NCBI GenBank assembly: GCA_900751685.1
Contig: CAADSR010000213.1
Location: 1 to 5,720 of the forward strand
Source: Clostridia bacterium
Lineage (GTDB): Bacteria; Bacillota; Clostridia; UBA1381
DNA length: 5,720 bases
Direction of reading: 5' to 3'
Position 1 is the stretch's first letter, and each line of letters begins with the position of its first letter. The position numbers were made by a program, and so were the translations under genes. A model generated the notes under the pieces. That model made no database searches and was not told where the DNA came from. It saw nothing but the letters and a program-made list of their open reading frames with translations. Positions 5,648 to 5,720 of the stretch are shown here, piece after piece.

Positions 5648-5720
5648 AATAATAAAGTATAATATCACTACAGTATCAAGCCTTATAGTATCCCCACGCA
5701 GCGACAGGGCGTTTTATACA
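5640..5720 (+). CDS. RAMP-like subunit in the Csm5 position (5' part only)
   Basis: Only 27 codons are in the window, running open to its edge. The peptide begins MTKIIKYNITTVSSLIVSP, then RSDRAFYT. An alternating-hydrophobic first strand followed by a 'spl' turn is the usual start of Cas7-group RAMP proteins (compare 'L.T.spLhIG' in Csm3 and Csm5). The IVSPRS segment replaces the usual IGSG-like turn. The place after csm4 and the 8-nt overlap with it suggest the Csm5 role, capping the backbone at the crRNA 3' side, but so little sequence is present that Csm5 and an additional Csm3-like paralogue cannot be told apart. Confidence 0.68.
   Translation, partial: MTKIIKYNITTVSSLIVSPRSDRAFYT

Noticed and set aside
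1..5720. CRISPR array, leader or spacer-like repeats
   Set aside because: No repeated 25-40 bp units at regular spacing were found by eye; the array must lie elsewhere.

Overview
The window is a compact, plus-strand type III CRISPR-Cas effector operon, cut at the downstream end and possibly at the upstream end. Low GC, A-rich coding sequence, lysine- and isoleucine-rich proteins and strong AAGGAGG-type ribosome binding sites suggest a Bacillota (clostridial or bacillar) host. That is inferred from composition only; no 16S or other taxonomic marker is present.

Layout, left to right: (1) cas6, the pre-crRNA processing RAMP endoribonuclease (21-899); (2) a DUF6602-like protein with a recognisable PD-(D/E)XK-type nuclease core (922-1815); (3) an unusual Cas10 that begins directly at the first Palm domain, with no N-terminal HD nuclease domain and no zinc-binding cysteine cluster, but with the acidic pair of the cyclase motif kept as AGDD (1808-3943); (4) a Csm3-like Cas7 backbone subunit with the target-RNA-cleaving Asp kept (3927-4625); (5) a Csm4-like Cas5-group subunit (probably 4628-5647); (6) the first 27 codons of a further RAMP-like subunit in the Csm5 position (5640 to the window end). 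Gaps are at most 22 bp, and three junctions overlap (8, 17 and 8 nt). This indicates one polycistronic, translationally coupled transcript. No promoter, terminator, CRISPR array, tRNA, rRNA or mobile element is visible.

How the parts probably work together: Cas6 trims crRNAs. Cas10, Csm3, Csm4 and the downstream RAMP assemble on the crRNA. Csm3 cuts target RNA at regular intervals, and Cas10 may make cyclic oligoadenylate when target RNA is bound. The striking point is the nuclease gene between cas6 and cas10. In classical type III-A systems the ssDNase activity is the HD domain at the Cas10 N-terminus. Here that domain is absent and a separate PD-(D/E)XK-like nuclease is encoded immediately upstream, sharing 8 nt with cas10. 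A trans-acting replacement of the HD nuclease, or a stand-alone effector, is the most interesting hypothesis. It is inference. No CARF or SAVED sensor domain and no small subunit (csm2/cas11) gene is seen, so those may lie outside the window.
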